Shown here one piece after another: positions 38,440-47,677 of a DNA stretch of 52,913 nucleotides. How positions within the stretch are numbered: the stretch's first letter is position 1; each line of letters begins with the position of its first letter. Made by a program: the position numbers and the translations under genes. The notes beneath the pieces are model-generated. The model saw nothing but the letters and a program-made list of their open reading frames with translations. It was not told the DNA's origin and did no database searches. Source of the stretch: Gammaproteobacteria bacterium (GTDB taxonomy: Bacteria; Pseudomonadota; Gammaproteobacteria; Steroidobacterales; Steroidobacteraceae); the NCBI GenBank assembly GCA_016874555.1, contig VGTW01000005.1:1-52913 (forward strand), in the 5' to 3' direction.

Positions 38440-39515
38440 GAGGCAGGCACCACCGGGAAGCGGGTGCCGAGGCCGATCGCATCGATGACGCAGTCGCCGA
38501 GCGACGCCCCATCGGTCAGTGCGTTAAACGCAGGCACTTTCATCTGTTCGCGGATGATGTCGACACCGACGGCGTTGTCTGTAGCCGGACCCGTGACCGC
38601 GCAAGGCTCGACGCTGAAACGTTCGCGCAAAAGTTTGACGCCACCCCAAGCGGCGACCGGATCGTTCGCCGAGAGCACGACACCGGTGAGCGCTTGACGG
38701 ATGTCTGCGCACTCGAGAATTGAATCGACGCCATACGTACCGAGAATGCCATCGCCGAGTTCGAAGACGATGACGTCAGGTTTTTTATTCGCGATCTCGG
38801 TGATCATGGTGCGCGTCAGCGCTGGACCCACTCTACGCGTGGTGGCGATCACACCGAGGTCGGTGAAGATCATCGAATTTCGCGCGCCCGCATCTTCCAT
38901 GGCGAGGATGTCGCGTCGCAGCGAAACACCGGTGGCCTTAAAGCAGTCGACGACGAGACCGCGATGACGCATGCGGCTTACCATCGCGCAGGCGGCCGCG
39001 GTTTTACCGGCTTCCATACAGGTTCCGGCAAGCGCAACCACGGGTATGCCCTGTGAATCGAGAGTCGCACCGAAATCGAGCTTACGATAACCCGCGCGTG
39101 CCGGCACACCGATGCGTTCACCCAGATAAGGGAACGTGAGTACCACGCCGAGGACGCGACAATCGAAAGGTTTGCCCTTGTCAGGGTTCGCCGAGTCGCA
39201 GATCCCGAACACGCCGCCGATGTTGAGCATCTGGATCACATCGCCTGCAGCGAGTTTTTCCGGCACATACCCCGAGTAACCAAAGAGCGCTTTACGGTGG
39301 CCGAGCGCACCGACGACGATATCGCCTTTGTTGACCTTCGCCATTCGCCCACTGGTGAGCTCGAGCGTGTTATAGCCAGCTTTGTTGTTGAGAACCTCGA
39401 CCACGACCACCACGCCTTCCTCCGAGGGCAGGTTATCGGTAGCAATGCGTACTTCTTGACCAAGACCACAGGCTTGGGTGATAGACGCGATCTTGTCGAC
39501 GACGATGGTTCTCAT
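38436..39515 (-). CDS. P-loop (dethiobiotin-synthetase-like / possibly DUF1611-related) protein embedded in the arginine operon
   Basis: VVALAGTCMEAGKTAAACAMVSRM P-loop; ATGA overlaps with argG (stop 39512) and argC (start 38439). Confidence 0.75.
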   Translation of the reverse strand: MRTIVVDKIASITQACGLGQEVRIATDNLPSEEGVVVVVEVLNNKAGYNTLELTSGRMAKVNKGDIVVGALGHRKALFGYSGYVPEKLAAGDVIQMLNIGGVFGICDSANPDKGKPFDCRVLGVVLTFPYLGERIGVPARAGYRKLDFGATLDSQGIPVVALAGTCMEAGKTAAACAMVSRMRHRGLVVDCFKATGVSLRRDILAMEDAGARNSMIFTDLGVIATTRRVGPALTRTMITEIANKKPDVIVFELGDGILGTYGVDSILECADIRQALTGVVLSANDPVAAWGGVKLLRERFSVEPCAVTGPATDNAVGVDIIREQMKVPAFNALTDGASLGDCVIDAIGLGTRFPVVPAS

Positions 39516-40756
39516 TTCTTTCCAGTCCCCTGCGTCTCGTGGTGGCTTGATGCAGCCGCGCGCTCGCCGGCGCGGCGATGGAAAACGCCAGTAAGGCCGA
39601 CGATACGTGAAAATCCCAAAGCGTCGGCTGCGGTCCACTCGCCCGTGGCTTCGCCGTAGACGCCCTTCGATGCAGCCATGAGTGACCACGGCGAGTCGAT
39701 ACCCTCGATGAAGACTGAGCCCGGACGGAACAATACGTTAACCATGCCGGTCACCCGCTGCTGCGACTTCAGGAACAAGGCTTCGATATCGCGGCAGACC
39801 GGATCGAGCAGCTGTCCCTCGTGGACCCAGTCGCCATATGGACCCGCGAGCATTTCTTTGATTCGCTGCTGCCGTGCGGTGAGCACTAGTTTTTCGAGCT
39901 CGCGGTGGGCATTAAGCAGGACTTCGGCGGCAGGTGCTTCGAAGGCCACGCGACCCTTGGTGCCGATGATGGTATCGCCGAGATGGATGCCGCGGCCGAT
40001 ACCGAACGGTCCCGCCAGCGACTCCAGAGTCTCGATAACCTCGACCGGCGACATCGTCTGGCCGTTAAGACCGCAGGGCACACCCCGCTCGAAATGCAGC
40101 ATATGGCGCTCTGCAGGGCGCGGTTTGTTAAAAGCGTCTTTCGAGAGCACCCAGGCGTCGTCGGGAATACTGCCCTGCGAGGTCAGCGTTTCTTTACCGC
40201 CGATGCTCACGCCCCAAAGGCCCCGATTGATCGAGTAAGCGGCGCCGAAGGGCGGCACAGGCAGCTTTCGATTTTGCAAAAACTCGAGTTCTTCCTGGCG
40301 CTTGAAAAGCCGGTCGCGCACCGGTGCAATGACTTCGAGTTCGGGTGCCAGCGTGCGTAGCGCAACCTCGAAGCGCACCTGATCGTTGCCTGCCGCCGTA
40401 CAACCGTGAGCGATGCTACTGGTACCAAGCTCGCGGGCCATCAGCGCAATTTTTTGTGCCTGCATCACGCGCTCGGCACCGACACAGAGCGGATAGAGCT
40501 GGCCACGACGTACGTTGCCCATGATCAGAAAGCGTAGCACCTGTTCAAAGTAATCGGCACGTGCATCGATCCGGTGGTGGGCACTCGCGCCGAGCGCGAG
40601 CGCACGCTCTTCGAGCGTCTGCGCAGAGACGACATCGATACCACCTGTATCCACGGTGACCGTGATGATTGGACGCTGGTATTGCTCCCTCAGCCACGGC
40701 ACGAGAAACGAGGTATCTAAGCCGCCGGAATAGGCGAGAACGATGGGCTGCGACAT
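39512..40756 (-). CDS. argG: Argininosuccinate synthase
   Basis: VLAYSGGLDTSFLVPWL, HGCTAAGNDQVRFE. Confidence 0.95.
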   Translation of the reverse strand: MSQPIVLAYSGGLDTSFLVPWLREQYQRPIITVTVDTGGIDVVSAQTLEERALALGASAHHRIDARADYFEQVLRFLIMGNVRRGQLYPLCVGAERVMQAQKIALMARELGTSSIAHGCTAAGNDQVRFEVALRTLAPELEVIAPVRDRLFKRQEELEFLQNRKLPVPPFGAAYSINRGLWGVSIGGKETLTSQGSIPDDAWVLSKDAFNKPRPAERHMLHFERGVPCGLNGQTMSPVEVIETLESLAGPFGIGRGIHLGDTIIGTKGRVAFEAPAAEVLLNAHRELEKLVLTARQQRIKEMLAGPYGDWVHEGQLLDPVCRDIEALFLKSQQRVTGMVNVLFRPGSVFIEGIDSPWSLMAASKGVYGEATGEWTAADALGFSRIVGLTGVFHRRAGERAAASSHHETQGTGKK

Positions 40757-40780
40757 GGGCAATCCTTGACTGCGAATTCG

Positions 40781-41257
40781 TCAGACGCGGAAGAGTTCGC
40801 GCAGCCGTGCGACCACGATCGCCTGTGCCGTTGCGGTATCGGTGGCAATGAAAATGGTGTCGTCGCCCGAAATGGTGCCGACGATCTCTGGCCAGTCGGC
40901 CTTGTCGATGGCGATCGCCACGCTCTGTGCGGCACCCACCGTGGTGCGCAGTACCGTCAGCGAACTGCCTGCGGTGGCGACACCGCGAACGAACTGGCGC
41001 AGCGTGCCGAAATCATCGTGCGCCCGCTGGTTGGCATCGGGCGGCAGGTAGCGGCCGCCGGCCTTGAGCACCCCGAGATCGCGCAGATCGCGACTGACCG
41101 AGGACTGTGTGACCTCATAACCCTCGTGTTTCAAAAGATCGACGAGCTCGCCCTGACGGCGCACGTCAGCTCTGCGCAGCAGGCGCAGGATTGCGCTTCG
41201 ACGGCCGTTTTGATAGGGGTCGGTCTGCATAAAATTGCGTGTATTTTGCATATTCAT
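40781..41257 (-). CDS. argR: Arginine repressor ArgR (true start may be 41230)
   Basis: Winged helix ...EVTQSSVSRDLRDLGVLKAGGRYLP; C-terminal GDDTIFIATDTATAQAI. Confidence 0.92.
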   Translation of the reverse strand: MNMQNTRNFMQTDPYQNGRRSAILRLLRRADVRRQGELVDLLKHEGYEVTQSSVSRDLRDLGVLKAGGRYLPPDANQRAHDDFGTLRQFVRGVATAGSSLTVLRTTVGAAQSVAIAIDKADWPEIVGTISGDDTIFIATDTATAQAIVVARLRELFRV

Positions 41258-41259
41258 GC
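41227..41259 (-). promoter_or_regulatory. Putative tandem ARG boxes (ArgR operator) at argR
   Basis: GCATATTCATGC (41248-41259) and GCATAAAATTGC (41227-41238), imperfect palindromes with centres exactly 21 bp apart; a TTGACT element (41265-41270) lies upstream. Confidence 0.55.
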
Positions 41260-41329
41260 GTAATAGTCAACAGGCAAGCGCTCGCCGACCTGAGGCGCGC
41301 CGCGGGGGCGTACGTGGACGCGGGTGGGG

Positions 41330-42628
41330 TCAGCCAGCCTTGATGGCGGCGATGCGCTCGACCATCGGCGGATGCGAGTAGTTGAACGCCACGTAGAGGG
41401 GGTCGGGGGTCAGGGTCGAGGCGTTGTCTTCGGTCAGCTTGATGAGAGCACTGGCGAGTTCATCGCCATCGGCATGGGCTTTGGCATAGGCGTCGGCCTG
41501 GAATTCGTGGCGGCGCGAGGCGCGACTCGAAAGCGGCGCCAACATGAAACTGACGCAAGGCAACACCAGTGTGAAGAGCGCCAGTGCAAGCCCGTCATTG
41601 CCCGTGTTGGCGTTGGGCGGTACACCGAGCCCGAGATAGAACTCGGGTTGCTGCGCGAGGAAGCCGAGTGCGCCCAGACCGAGCAGACTCACGAGGAAGA
41701 TCTGCACAATCATCTTGATGGTGTGCTTATGGTGAAAATGACCGAGCTCGTGCGCCAATACGGCTTCGACCTCACCCGGCGAGAGTCGGGCGAGCAAGGT
41801 GTCATAGAACACCACGCGCTTCGAGCGCCCGATGCCCGTGAAGTAGGCGTTCGACTGTGCTGAGCGCTTGCTGCCATCCATCACGAATAGTCCCTTGGCC
41901 GAAAAACCACAACGATCCATAAGCAACTTGACACGCGCCACCAGTGCCTCATCAGCGAGTGGCTTGAATTCATTGAAGAGCGGTGCGATGAACAGTGGAT
42001 AGACGACCATCAACAGTAGATTGAGCGCCATCCAGAATCCCCAAGCCCAGAGCCACCACGCAGGGCCGGCCGTACCCATCAACAAAAGTATCACGGCAAT
42101 GAGCGGCGTACCGATCAAAAAACTGACGAGCAGATTTTTGAGCAAATCACCGAACCAAATGCGTTGCGTCATGCGATTGAAGCCGAAGCGGTCTTCGATG
42201 CGGAAGTGATAGTACCAGTCAAAGGGCAAATCAACCAGACCGCCGATCAGCCCGAAGGCGAGCAGCAGCGTGATTTGGTAAACGAGATCGTCTATTCCCG
42301 AGATATCAACACTAGTTGTGATACCCGTGCCAAAGAAATCAAGTAGAGTGTTGTTGAGTGCATCCAGCCCGCCGCCCAAAGTCCAGGCGAGCAGCATCAG
42401 TACCCCGAAGCCGAAATGCCAGAGGCCAAAGCGCTGCTTGGCGCAGGTGTAGTCCGCCGCTTTCGCGTGAGCCTCGGCGCTGATGGCGTTGCGGAAGGCG
42501 AGCGGTACCTCCGCGCGATACCGACGAACATGGGCGATTTGTCGCCGGGTCAGCCAAAGCTGCAGTGCTGCTTGAATGACCACGAGTACAATGAAAAGAA
42601 CTGTAACAGCGGCTGCGGTCACGATCAT
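41330..42628 (-). CDS. M48 family metallopeptidase (Ste24/CAAX protease-like)
   Basis: VLAHELGHFHHKH zinc motif; polytopic; EFQADAYA. Confidence 0.93.
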   Translation of the reverse strand: MIVTAAAVTVLFIVLVVIQAALQLWLTRRQIAHVRRYRAEVPLAFRNAISAEAHAKAADYTCAKQRFGLWHFGFGVLMLLAWTLGGGLDALNNTLLDFFGTGITTSVDISGIDDLVYQITLLLAFGLIGGLVDLPFDWYYHFRIEDRFGFNRMTQRIWFGDLLKNLLVSFLIGTPLIAVILLLMGTAGPAWWLWAWGFWMALNLLLMVVYPLFIAPLFNEFKPLADEALVARVKLLMDRCGFSAKGLFVMDGSKRSAQSNAYFTGIGRSKRVVFYDTLLARLSPGEVEAVLAHELGHFHHKHTIKMIVQIFLVSLLGLGALGFLAQQPEFYLGLGVPPNANTGNDGLALALFTLVLPCVSFMLAPLSSRASRRHEFQADAYAKAHADGDELASALIKLTEDNASTLTPDPLYVAFNYSHPPMVERIAAIKAG

Positions 42629-42756
42629 ACGAAGCGATAGCTACCGAAGTTAGTGCTCAGCGAGGGTGTTTCGCGCAACGCTGTACTGCACTCGCGAATC
42701 GTCTGCAGGAGGTGGAAGTTACCGGTTGCCGACTGCAGCGTCAACGTGACGCCGGC

Positions 42757-44073
42757 CTAGCCGCGACGACTGGCATCGACATCCGTGCGATGCGGATTGG
42801 CGGCGAGCAGCGTGCTTGCCATCTCGTCCGGCGATACGCGGGGTAGATCGCTTTCGTGGCCAGGAGGGGTCACCGAATGCGTTGTAAATTCCACTCCCAT
42901 TGCGGTTTTGTGGTCTTCGAGATTGTTTACCCACGCGTTATGGCTATCGCCTGCCAGCACTACGAGATTCACATTGGCGTTAGCGGTATCTTCGGGACAA
43001 CGGCGCCGTGCTACCCGAAAACCACCCCAACTGTCGAAGTTGGAGGGTAGGCTTGCGCGCCCAGCAGCGAGCGCGACCATCAATTTCCTCCGTGTGGTCT
43101 CTGTAGCATCGTCGCTGAGCCAATTCTTTCTTTGTTGCGGCACAATAATCTCGCCTATGACGACCCGCTGTGCGAGGACCTACCAGCGCATCTATGCGTT
43201 TGTCGAGCGTCGCAGTCCCGCACCCAGCCATTACTCCTGCTCTACTCCGAGCATCGTACCTGTTGCCACACCTGGTGGTCCATCGCGAAAATCGACCAAA
43301 GTTTGAGTCAAATTGTTGATGCCCTTCAGCGCGATATTCAGGTCGAGGAGTTCGCTGCGACCCGTGATCCGTATCTCCGCCTTGAACAGCGTGGCCAAGC
43401 TGCTGATCTGGTATTTGCGCCCGCGCTCGCCTGATACCGGCGTCCATTCATTGTACACGCGTTCGGCAACCGCCTTACGGGTCACCCAATCGCCCTCGAT
43501 CGCGCTCTTGTGATTTTCTGCACCGCCCGTACACGCGTCGTTGGCGAGCTCATAGTCGTCCTATCGCGCCATCATCGGATAGAACTGATGCAGCCGCTGT
43601 AGATCGGGATCGGGACTACAGCAGGCATGGCCCAGGCGGTAACCGGTCAGCGATAGAATTTTGTGTGATGGCTGAATGAGCCAGCTCGGCATTAATTATT
43701 TGAGAGTAGGATAGGTACTAATCGAGTATTCATAAAGATAATCACCGATACGCACGATGAGATCGGGATAAGCGCGTTCGCAGGCGTGGACATAGGCGGT
43801 GAACCAACCAAAGTCGATATTCGAGCACGAGAAGGGTCCCAGTACGAATCTTTGAACATCATTTTGCGGCAGTGTGCGAGAGCGCCTGGTCGTGCTCACC
43901 GAACCATCGAGTGCAATGAAGCGATAGAAGCACCGGCGTCTTGGCGCGGAACCTGCAATGATCGTATGAGCCGCGTGCCTGCTGTGCCTGTGCCACACCC
44001 GGCAAAGCGATCGCGCCGATTCCGCACGTCGCGGCGCGCGATTACTGACAACGATCGAGTCGAACGCTCATGC
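42757..44073 (-). pseudogene. Degraded PhoD-type alkaline phosphatase
   Basis: Fragments in several frames: DVQRFVLGPFSCSNIDFGWFTAYVHACERAYPDLIVRIGDYLYEYSISTYPTLK; AERVYNEWTP...YQISSLATLFKAEIRITGRSE; VVLAGDSHNAWVNNLEDHKTAMGVEFTTHSVTPPG; remnant leader RAATCGIGAIALPGVAQAQ. Confidence 0.88.
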
Positions 44074-44150
44074 CGGCTCCCCCTCGGGACGTGTTGTCCG
44101 GGATGTCAGAGGTCGAGGATACCGGAGACGTGCGATTAGAATATGGCGCA

Positions 44151-44468
44151 ATGATGAATAGCCCTGAACAATTTGTCTTGCTGGTCAACGCGGTAATCCT
44201 AGGTTTTGCCTACCTCGTCGTCTATCCGCGTTTTGCTGGCCGTGACCGAGCGCGTCTTGCCATCAACGACCTGATTGCCAACGGCTGTACGTTGTTGGTG
44301 GTGGGCGTTAGTTATACGGGCACCGGCCAGCAGTTCGATCTGCTTTTCGGCGAGTTCGGCTGGTTCGCCTTCACGCTCGTCACCTTTCTGCTGATGGAGA
44401 TCCCGCTCTTTCTCTGGTACGCACGTCGATACCGAATCTTCGATCGCGAAGAGGATGAGCAAGGTTAA
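44151..44468 (+). CDS. Small hypothetical membrane protein
   Basis: About 3 hydrophobic segments; ATG cluster at 44151; no competing frame. Confidence 0.6.
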   Translation: MMNSPEQFVLLVNAVILGFAYLVVYPRFAGRDRARLAINDLIANGCTLLVVGVSYTGTGQQFDLLFGEFGWFAFTLVTFLLMEIPLFLWYARRYRIFDREEDEQG

Positions 44469-44512
44469 TCGAAAGCAAGAAAATGCTGGCTACTGCACAT
44501 TCGTGCTACTGA

Positions 44513-45953
44513 TCAATCTGCAGTGTTCGTTCGCAGCGTATTGATCGGCAGGTCGAGTCGAGCGCGATCGATTTCGACGCCAGCTTTCCAGACCTGGGCT
44601 ACTTTGTGCACGTTGCGGATGTCCACGCTCGGATCGGCATCGAGCAGCACCATATTAGCGATTTTGCCAGTCTCGATCGAGCCGAGACCACGCTCGCGGC
44701 CGAGGAAAGTTGCACTATTCAGGGTGGCGATGCGCAGTACCGCAAGGGGCGGGATACCGCTTTCGACGACGAGTTCTAGTTCGCGCGACGCTGCGGGGGC
44801 GAGCGCACGATCGGTTGCGAGCACGAGTACGCCGCCGGCATCATGGATGCGCTTCACGTTGCGCAGTGCGTACGGGCATATCGCCGCGAACCAATACGGC
44901 CAGCCGAGCTTGAGATAGCGTTATCTCGCCTGATCGCGCACCGCGGGTTCGCGAGGATTAACCACCGCTTGATATTCGGGCGTGCGCAGAAAATCGACAC
45001 CGTCCTTGAGTGATCGAATTTCGTCGAACACGGTGAGCGAGGTCTGAGTCGGGATTTTTTTTCGTTGCGACGAGTTCGGCGAAGTCTTGGGTGATTACGC
45101 CGGTTGCTAGCGCATGAGCAAGGGTGTCGATGCCCGCTCCGATCGCATCGCGCGCCATACGTTTGTTCGAGACATGTGCCGTAGTACGTACCCCGAGTGC
45201 ATGTAGGTACTCGATCATCTACCGCATCAGTTCGCGCGGCAGTTGCTTCACCAGAGGATTGGGATCGACTCCCATCGCCTCATAGGTGATTTTTTGGATA
45301 TCGGGTTTGCGCGCGATTTGCAAGTCAAGGTCACCGATGGTGGCCGGCCAGTCGCGTACGCCGATGCCCGCATAGCCCACGCTCTAACTGCTAGGGTAAC
45401 TCAGCAACTGCCCCGTAGCAAAAATACGCGGCGAGATAATTTCGGTTCGTCGTTCGCGCTCGCGCAGCGAGAGAATGAACTCCGGGTTATTGCCGGCATC
45501 ATAAACGCTGGTGAAGTCGTAGTAGAGATAGCCTTGCAGCGTTCGCAGACCGGTGTCGGGGTCGACCGGTTTGTCGGACTGAGCGCTCGAGTCGCGCCGA
45601 GCGCCGCCGCCCAGCAGATGGATATGCATGTCCATCAGTCCGGGGACCAGGAACTTGCCGTGCGCATCAATGATTTTTGCGTCGGGCGGAGGGCGCAGTG
45701 TTCGCGCCGTCTCTCCCGCGGCAATGCGAACGAACACGCCGTTTACGACGATAATCGTCGCGTCGGCGGCAGGCGCGCTACCCGTGCCGTCGATCAGCGT
45801 TACATTCTTGATGACGACCGCCGACTGAGCATTCAGGTCTGTCGTGAGCAGCGCCACAGAAATAGCGCAAGTGATTCGCCAAAAAACATATATTTCTAGT
45901 CGACGAAAAACTGCTCTCGCTTCGATCGGTTTTTTGTCAGGTACTGACGGCAC
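44513..45953 (-). pseudogene. Degraded exported amidohydrolase
   Basis: AVVIKNVTLIDGTGSAPAADATIIVVNG, GKFLVPGLMDMHIHLLGGG, RNVKRIHDAGGVLVLATDRALAPAASRELELVVESGIPPLAVLRIATLNSATFLGRE in separated ORFs with stops. Confidence 0.88.
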
Positions 45954-46758
45954 GATGTACCGCTAAGGTGTCGGGCCGCAGACCTCGCCATAGCAGGAAC
46001 GACTCCGCAGCCTGCTCCACTAGCATGCCGATGCCTTGCGCCACCCGAGCGGCGCCGTGCTCGCTCGCCCAACGCGTGAACGGTGTGTCCGGTTTGCCGT
46101 AACCCAAGTCATAGGCAAAGGTCTGCAGTCCAATGATCTTGGTCGTGACGTCCGGCACCTTGCCCGCGAGCCCTAGCGAGGTCGTGTGAATCACGACGTC
46201 AAACGGCAAGTCTTTGTGCCCTGCGAGCGTTTCATAGGTGCAGCCAAAGTCTCCCGCGAGCTCACGGGCGCGCTCCGCCGTGCGATTGGCGACCATGAGC
46301 TCGGCCGGTTGTTGTTCGCGCAGCGGACTTAGGATGCCGCGCGCCGCTCCGCCCGCGCCCAGAATCAGCACCTGCTTGCCTGTGATCTCGCAGCCCAGTC
46401 GACGCAGATCCGCCATCAGACCCGCGCCGTCGGTGTTGTCACCCAAAATTCGTCCGTCGTCGAGTCGGGCCAGCGTATTGACTGCAGCAGCGAGCCGTGC
46501 CCGCGGCGTCAGTGTATCGGCGCATCGTGCAGCGATTTCTTTGTGCGGCAGGGTGACATTGAGGCCGCGTCCGCCCGCGGCAAAAAAAGCGCCGACCTCT
46601 CGTGCGAAGTCATCGGGTGCCACGTCATACCGGTCGTAGACCAACTTTTGGCCGGTGGCTGCCGCAAACATCGCATGGATCATCGGCGAACGACTATGCG
46701 CGACCGGGTGTCCGACCACGCCGTATCGATCGATGGATCGATCTACTGAGTGCTGCAT
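45937..46758 (-). CDS. aroE: Shikimate dehydrogenase
   Basis: YGVVGHPVAHSRSPMIHAMF, GLNVTLPHKE, DNTDGAGLM, LGAGGAARG. Confidence 0.96.
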   Translation of the reverse strand: MQHSVDRSIDRYGVVGHPVAHSRSPMIHAMFAAATGQKLVYDRYDVAPDDFAREVGAFFAAGGRGLNVTLPHKEIAARCADTLTPRARLAAAVNTLARLDDGRILGDNTDGAGLMADLRRLGCEITGKQVLILGAGGAARGILSPLREQQPAELMVANRTAERARELAGDFGCTYETLAGHKDLPFDVVIHTTSLGLAGKVPDVTTKIIGLQTFAYDLGYGKPDTPFTRWASEHGAARVAQGIGMLVEQAAESFLLWRGLRPDTLAVHRAVST

Positions 46759-46768
46759 GGTCTGGATG

Positions 46769-47668
46769 TTAGCGCAGCGCGCAGCCGCCGCTCGTGTGCT
46801 CATCGAGCAAAGCGTGCAGCGCGGGGAGCCAGTCTGCAGCCTGCTCGGCGAACTGGTAGGGGGGGTTGATTACCAGCATGCCGGAGCCATTGAGGCCGAC
46901 ACGGTTATCGAGCGGGTGTATCCAAAGCTCGAGCGTAGTGGTGGGGGTAGACGCGCCGCCCGCCTGCAGTGGCAAGCTCGCGATCAGTTTTTGTCGCCAG
47001 GCATCGGTATCTTTGTCTTGCTTGATGGGGTACCAAATCGCGATCACGGCGTTGGCGAGGCGACGCAGGCATTCTTTTGCCGCGCGTTCGACTTCCCGAA
47101 AATCGCCGGCGTTGTCCTCGTACGGAGGGTCGATCAACACCATTGCGCGCCGTTCGATGGGCGGAAGCCAGGCAGCGAGGCGCTCGAATCCATCCGCACA
47201 CTCGATTATCAGCATACTGACATTTTCGGCCGCGACGCTTTCAGCCTGGCGCGTCGCTTCACGCAGCGCCAGGTGTTCTTCGGGCTGTGCTTCGATCAGC
47301 ACCACGCGATCTTGCGCACGCAGCGCGCCGAGGGCCAGCACCGGTGAGCCGGGGTAGGTTTCGCGTGCATCGCGGCCGCGTTTTGCTTCGAGCAACTTTC
47401 GACTGGATCGCACGAGATTAAGATAATCGAGGATTGCCGCTGCGTTGATCACCTCATGCTTCGCGAGCAAGCGTTCGATGCCGCTCGCAGCCTCGCCCGC
47501 CTTGCGGGCCTCGAGACTGGCTAGGTCGTAAAGACCGCGTCCCGCGTGGGTGTCGAGCAGCAGCAGGCCTTTCTCCTTACGGGTCATCGAGCGCAGCAGC
47601 GCGAGCATCGTGACGTGCTTGTGCACGTCGGCAAAGTTTCCAGCGTGGAATGCGTGTCGGTATTTCAC
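46769..47668 (-). CDS. rlmJ: 23S rRNA (adenine2030-N6)-methyltransferase RlmJ
   Basis: MKYRHAFHAGNFADVHKHVTMLALL, DTHAGRGLYDL, VLIDPPYE. Confidence 0.95.
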   Translation of the reverse strand: MKYRHAFHAGNFADVHKHVTMLALLRSMTRKEKGLLLLDTHAGRGLYDLASLEARKAGEAASGIERLLAKHEVINAAAILDYLNLVRSSRKLLEAKRGRDARETYPGSPVLALGALRAQDRVVLIEAQPEEHLALREATRQAESVAAENVSMLIIECADGFERLAAWLPPIERRAMVLIDPPYEDNAGDFREVERAAKECLRRLANAVIAIWYPIKQDKDTDAWRQKLIASLPLQAGGASTPTTTLELWIHPLDNRVGLNGSGMLVINPPYQFAEQAADWLPALHALLDEHTSGGCALR

Positions 47669-47677
47669 CGTCCAGAA

